57,367 nt of DNA. Origin: Planctomycetota bacterium (GTDB taxonomy: Bacteria; Planctomycetota; Phycisphaerae; Phycisphaerales; SM1A02). The notes beneath the pieces are model-generated. The model was given only the letters and a program-made list of their open reading frames with translations, made no database searches and was not told the origin of the DNA. A program made the translations under genes and the position numbers. The stretch is taken from NCBI GenBank assembly GCA_027618565.1, contig JAQCEQ010000016.1:1-57367 (forward strand), in the 5' to 3' direction. This document shows, one piece after another, positions 54,438 through 57,367 of the stretch (its first letter is position 1; the number at the start of each line of letters is the position of its first letter).

Positions 54438-55775
54438 ATGACCGTGACCATCGAGAAGACCGCCGAAGAGGCTCAGCCTGTCGTCACTGGTGACGCTCCC
54501 GCTGCCACGCAGCACGACGGCGCATCCGCCGCGGCCGATTCGTCGACGCCCAGGCGCAATCGACGCCGCCGCAAGAAGCCAGTGCAACTGGACGCGGACG
54601 GCAATCCGATCGCCCCTCCGCAGCCACAGGCATCCCCGCCGCCACCGGAGCGCGCCGTCGGCGTGCTGGATCTCACCAACGACACCGATCCGCGGATTCG
54701 CCAGTGGAAGGACGGCTTCGTCGTCAACCCCGGCGACCCCATCGTCCCGCCGGAACTGGTGAAGGAGGCGGACCTGCGGCACTCGCAGTTCGTGGAGATC
54801 GAAGCGCTGCCAAGGAAGACTCGACGACGACGCGCGGGCGACATCCGCAATACGCGCCTGGTCGCCACCAGCATCGTCTCCGTCGAGGGGCTGCCGTTTG
54901 CGCAATACGAGGCTCGCCCCAACTTCAATTCCTTGACGGCGCTGGACCCTCAACCCCGCCTGACGCTTGAGTACAAGGGCTGCCCGCCGGCGTGCCGATT
55001 GATCGACCTCTTCTGCCCCATCGGCTACGGCACCCGAGGCCTCATCGTGTCGCCGCCCAAGGCGGGCAAGACGATCCTCCTCCAGCAGATCGCCTTCGGC
55101 ATCAAGCACAACCACCCCGAGGTGGAGCTGATCGCGCTCCTGATTGACGAACGTCCGGAGGAAGTCACCGACTTCCGGCGCAATGTCCCCGCCACGGTGC
55201 TGGCCAGCAGCAGCGACCAGGATGTGGAGAGGCACACCCAGATGGCCATTCTCGCCGTCGAGCGCGCCAAGCGCATGGCGGAGGGCGGCAAGGACGTAGT
55301 GGTGCTGCTTGACTCGCTCACGAGACTGGGGCGGGCGTTCAACAACAACAGGCGGTACTCGTCCAGCGGCCGCACGATGTCGGGCGGCCTGGACTCGCGC
55401 GCCCTGGACTTGCCCAAGCAACTCTTCGGTGCGGCGCGCAAGGCGGAGGAGGGCGGATCGCTCACGATCATTGCCTCATGCCTGGTCGACACCGGCTCAC
55501 GCGCCGACCAGATCATCTTCGAGGAATTCAAGGGCACTGGCAACATGGAGCTGATCTTGGATCGATCCATCGCCGAGCGCCGCATCTACCCGGCGATCAA
55601 TCTCGCCGCCAGCGGCACGCGCAAGGAGCACCTCTTGATGGGTGAGAACGAACTCAAGACGATGACCGCACTTCGTCGACGGCTGCTCACGATGCCCCCG
55701 CCGATTCAGATGGAGCAACTGCTCTCCGCCATGGCGCGCGCGGAGAGCAACGAGGCACTCGTCGGGCGAGCTTGA
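54438..55775 (+). CDS. rho: Transcription termination factor Rho, N-terminally divergent
   Basis: This 445-aa protein has a well conserved Rho ATPase ring: PPKAGKTILLQ (Walker A), ALLIDERPEEVTDF, LLDSLTRLGRAFNNN (Walker B/Q loop), and GGLDSRALDLPKQLFGAARK with EEGGSLTIIA. It also has FEEFKGTGNMELILDRSIAE. Residues 1-70 are a disordered basic and Pro-rich region, and the usual helical Rho_N domain is not seen. The OB-fold region (about 73-165) keeps a GVLDL start but has lost the FGFLR RNA-binding pattern. Termination activity is likely, but primary RNA binding must differ. It starts immediately after the psuG stop. Confidence 0.88.
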   Translation: MTVTIEKTAEEAQPVVTGDAPAATQHDGASAAADSSTPRRNRRRRKKPVQLDADGNPIAPPQPQASPPPPERAVGVLDLTNDTDPRIRQWKDGFVVNPGDPIVPPELVKEADLRHSQFVEIEALPRKTRRRRAGDIRNTRLVATSIVSVEGLPFAQYEARPNFNSLTALDPQPRLTLEYKGCPPACRLIDLFCPIGYGTRGLIVSPPKAGKTILLQQIAFGIKHNHPEVELIALLIDERPEEVTDFRRNVPATVLASSSDQDVERHTQMAILAVERAKRMAEGGKDVVVLLDSLTRLGRAFNNNRRYSSSGRTMSGGLDSRALDLPKQLFGAARKAEEGGSLTIIASCLVDTGSRADQIIFEEFKGTGNMELILDRSIAERRIYPAINLAASGTRKEHLLMGENELKTMTALRRRLLTMPPPIQMEQLLSAMARAESNEALVGRA

Positions 55776-55797
55776 CGCGGCGGCGGTGATGGCCAGT

Positions 55798-55819
55798 GCA
55801 CTCGGTCTCGACTGAGTGC
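55798..55819. terminator. Hairpin between rho and murA
   Basis: GCACTC at 55798-55803 pairs with GAGTGC at 55814-55819 in the 47-bp convergent gap. The stem is short and no T-run follows, so it is a weak terminator candidate for both genes. Confidence 0.3.
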
Positions 55820-55822
55820 CTG

Positions 55823-57241
55823 CTACGCCTCCGACTCAACCGGCGCGATCGCCGGGGCACCCGCCACGGCGGCGATGGTCGCCGAGGCCAGGGCATCGGC
55901 ACCGCTCTCGGCTGGCCCAGCCATCCCGCTCGTGGGATCGGCGGCCAGCGTCTTGTCATCGACCCGCTGGATCGCCGCGCCCAGCTTTCTCAACTGCGCG
56001 TCCATCCGGTCGTAGCCACGGTCGAGGTGGTACACGCGCTGCACGACGGTCTCGCCCTCGGCGGCCAGGCCAGCCAGCACCAGGCACGCACTCGCGCGCA
56101 GGTCGCTGGCCATCACGGGTGCGCCGTAGAGCTGGCCGGAACCCTCCACCACGCACACGCTGCCGTGTCGGGTGATCTTCGCGCCCATGCGGCCAAGCTC
56201 CGCTACATGCAGGAATCGCTCGGGGTAGATCTTCTCGTTGATGATCGAGTTCCCGTCCGCCATGCACAGGAGCGCCATGAACTGCGCCTGCAAATCGGTG
56301 GGAAAGCCGGGATGCGGCTGCGTGGTGATCTGCGTTGCTCGCAGGCGGCGCTCGCTGGTGATGCGCACGGTGCACGCGCGAGGGTCGGCATCGGGAGTGA
56401 TCCGATCCACATGCACGCCAATGGCCTGGAGCCGGTCGATCGCGGCCAGGAGCGAATCCCACGGGAATCGATCCAGGATGACTTCGCCATTGGTGATCGC
56501 CGCCGCGATGGCGTAGGTGCCGGCCACGATGCGGTCGGGCATGACCTCGTGCGTCACGCCACGGAGTGCCTCCACCCCCTTCACCACGATGCGCGGGCTG
56601 CCTGCACCCTTGATCCGAGCACCCATCGCGTTGAGCATGGTGGCCAGGTCCACCACTTCGGGCTCGCATGCAGCACACTCAATGGTCGTGATACCGCGGG
56701 CCAAGGTCGCCGCGCTCATCACATTGGCCGTCCCCAGAACGGTAGAACCAAACGGCCCGCCCAGGAACACGGTGGTGCCCTGCAGCCGGTCGCAACTCGC
56801 ACGGATGTAGCCAGACTTCATCTCGATCTTGGCACCCAGTGCCTGCATCCCGCGTAGGTGCAAGTCGATCGGACGGTCGCCGAAGGAGCACCCACCGGGC
56901 ATGGAGATGACGGCCTCGCCTCGACGCGCAAGCAGCGGCCCCATCGTGCAGATGCTGGCTCGCATCGTCTTCACCAGGTCGTAGGGCGCGACGGAGTTGG
57001 TGCGATCCACCGTGTGCAGCGTCGTGCTGCCGTCCGCCACCACAGCGCTGCACCCCAGTCGCCCGAGCAACTTGTGCATGCTCTTGAGGTCCGAGTGATC
57101 CGCCGCGCCGCGAAGCACGACGGGTTCGTCGGTGAGGAGCGCCGCCGCCATCAGTGGCAGCGCGGCGTTCTTCGCACCTTCAACCGTGATCCGACCGGAG
57201 AGCCGCCTGCCGCCTTGCAATACAAAACAATCCATCAGCAT
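55823..57241 (-). CDS. murA: UDP-N-acetylglucosamine 1-carboxyvinyltransferase
   Basis: This protein of about 472 aa catalyses the first committed step of peptidoglycan precursor synthesis. It has [21 protein letters not shown] with the substrate Lys, and [21 protein letters not shown] with the PEP-attacked Cys118 (fosfomycin-sensitive form). [17 protein letters not shown] and the terminal [17 protein letters not shown] are also typical. The alternating inverted alpha/beta repeats of the EPT fold are complete. The tail of about 40 Ala/Pro-rich residues is extra. The start is the ATG at 57241 or 57235; both follow AAAGGCAGG. Confidence 0.94.
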   Translation of the reverse strand: MLMDCFVLQGGRRLSGRITVEGAKNAALPLMAAALLTDEPVVLRGAADHSDLKSMHKLLGRLGCSAVVADGSTTLHTVDRTNSVAPYDLVKTMRASICTMGPLLARRGEAVISMPGGCSFGDRPIDLHLRGMQALGAKIEMKSGYIRASCDRLQGTTVFLGGPFGSTVLGTANVMSAATLARGITTIECAACEPEVVDLATMLNAMGARIKGAGSPRIVVKGVEALRGVTHEVMPDRIVAGTYAIAAAITNGEVILDRFPWDSLLAAIDRLQAIGVHVDRITPDADPRACTVRITSERRLRATQITTQPHPGFPTDLQAQFMALLCMADGNSIINEKIYPERFLHVAELGRMGAKITRHGSVCVVEGSGQLYGAPVMASDLRASACLVLAGLAAEGETVVQRVYHLDRGYDRMDAQLRKLGAAIQRVDDKTLAADPTSGMAGPAESGADALASATIAAVAGAPAIAPVESEA

Positions 57242-57367
57242 CCTGCCTTTCGAGTGCCCGGAATCTATCGTCGGCATTCGTTGGCGTGTGGCTGGAGCCG
57301 CACGGCAGCAAAACTCGGGCGAACCTGTCATTTCCCCGGGCGCCGCCACGGGGCGCCTGCGGGTCGA

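Noticed and set aside
53295-55421. 708-codon open frame on the minus strand
   Set aside because: It is antisense to psuG and rho, both of which have clear motifs.

Overview
The window is a GC-rich, gene-dense bacterial chromosome segment with about 50 protein genes and two tRNA genes. It most likely comes from a planctomycete of the Phycisphaerae/Phycisphaerales. The clues are a secreted beta-helix protein ending in a planctomycete-style dockerin repeat pair, a Cys-type sulfatase lipoprotein, a stand-alone HNH protein, a ThiD2-ThiE fusion, an EF-G-like paralogue and a fucokinase/GDP-fucose pyrophosphorylase fusion. alr and murA show a peptidoglycan-making cell.

Layout. 1-1670: an AT-richer, acquired-looking edge with a decayed IS91-type transposase, a sulfotransferase and a 258-bp inverted-repeat element. 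1689-7191: a carbon-catabolic module of thiolase, beta-transaminase-like class III aminotransferase, two 3-oxoacid CoA-transferase subunits and a KamA-family radical SAM aminomutase. Four of the five genes are chained by short overlaps or tight spacing. 7417-14107: a ribose-type ABC importer (permease and ATPase), a nucleosidase, a rhamnose/fucose mutarotase and FKP, suggesting deoxysugar uptake and GDP-fucose salvage. 14211-16480: an H-NOX sensor with a partner hybrid histidine kinase. 16619-25450: tRNA-Pro, a frameshifted propeller lipoprotein, a membrane protein, an EF-G-like GTPase, a sulfatase, a beta-helix/dockerin protein and Xaa-Pro aminopeptidase. 25473-32743: a SerB-like phosphatase, zinc-ribbon membrane proteins, tRNA-Thr, mnmG, leucyl aminopeptidase, rpiB and a YwlE-like phosphatase. 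32887-42977: dnaN, a thiol-redox pair, an inactive rhodanese, an isolated atpG, a PhnP-like hydrolase, thiD2-thiE, superoxide dismutase, an amidohydrolase and an M50 protease. 43148-49126: translation genes rpsP-trmD-rplS and rplM-rpsI, with queD, HNH and CPBP protease genes between them. 49204-57241: an unrecognised HTH protein, alr, a DEAD-box helicase, psuG, rho and murA.

The strongest system-level observation is the 1.7-7.2 kb module. Its enzymes line up as alpha-amino acid to beta-amino acid to beta-keto acid to beta-ketoacyl-CoA to acetyl-CoA plus a shortened acyl-CoA. Secondary observations are tandem duplications carrying stop codons at three convergent gene ends, a NO-type H-NOX/HNOBA kinase pair, a Rho with a strongly diverged RNA-binding region, and two single-base frameshifts of the same sign that may be assembly errors.

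All functions are inferred by eye from motifs and recalled family features; no database search was run.
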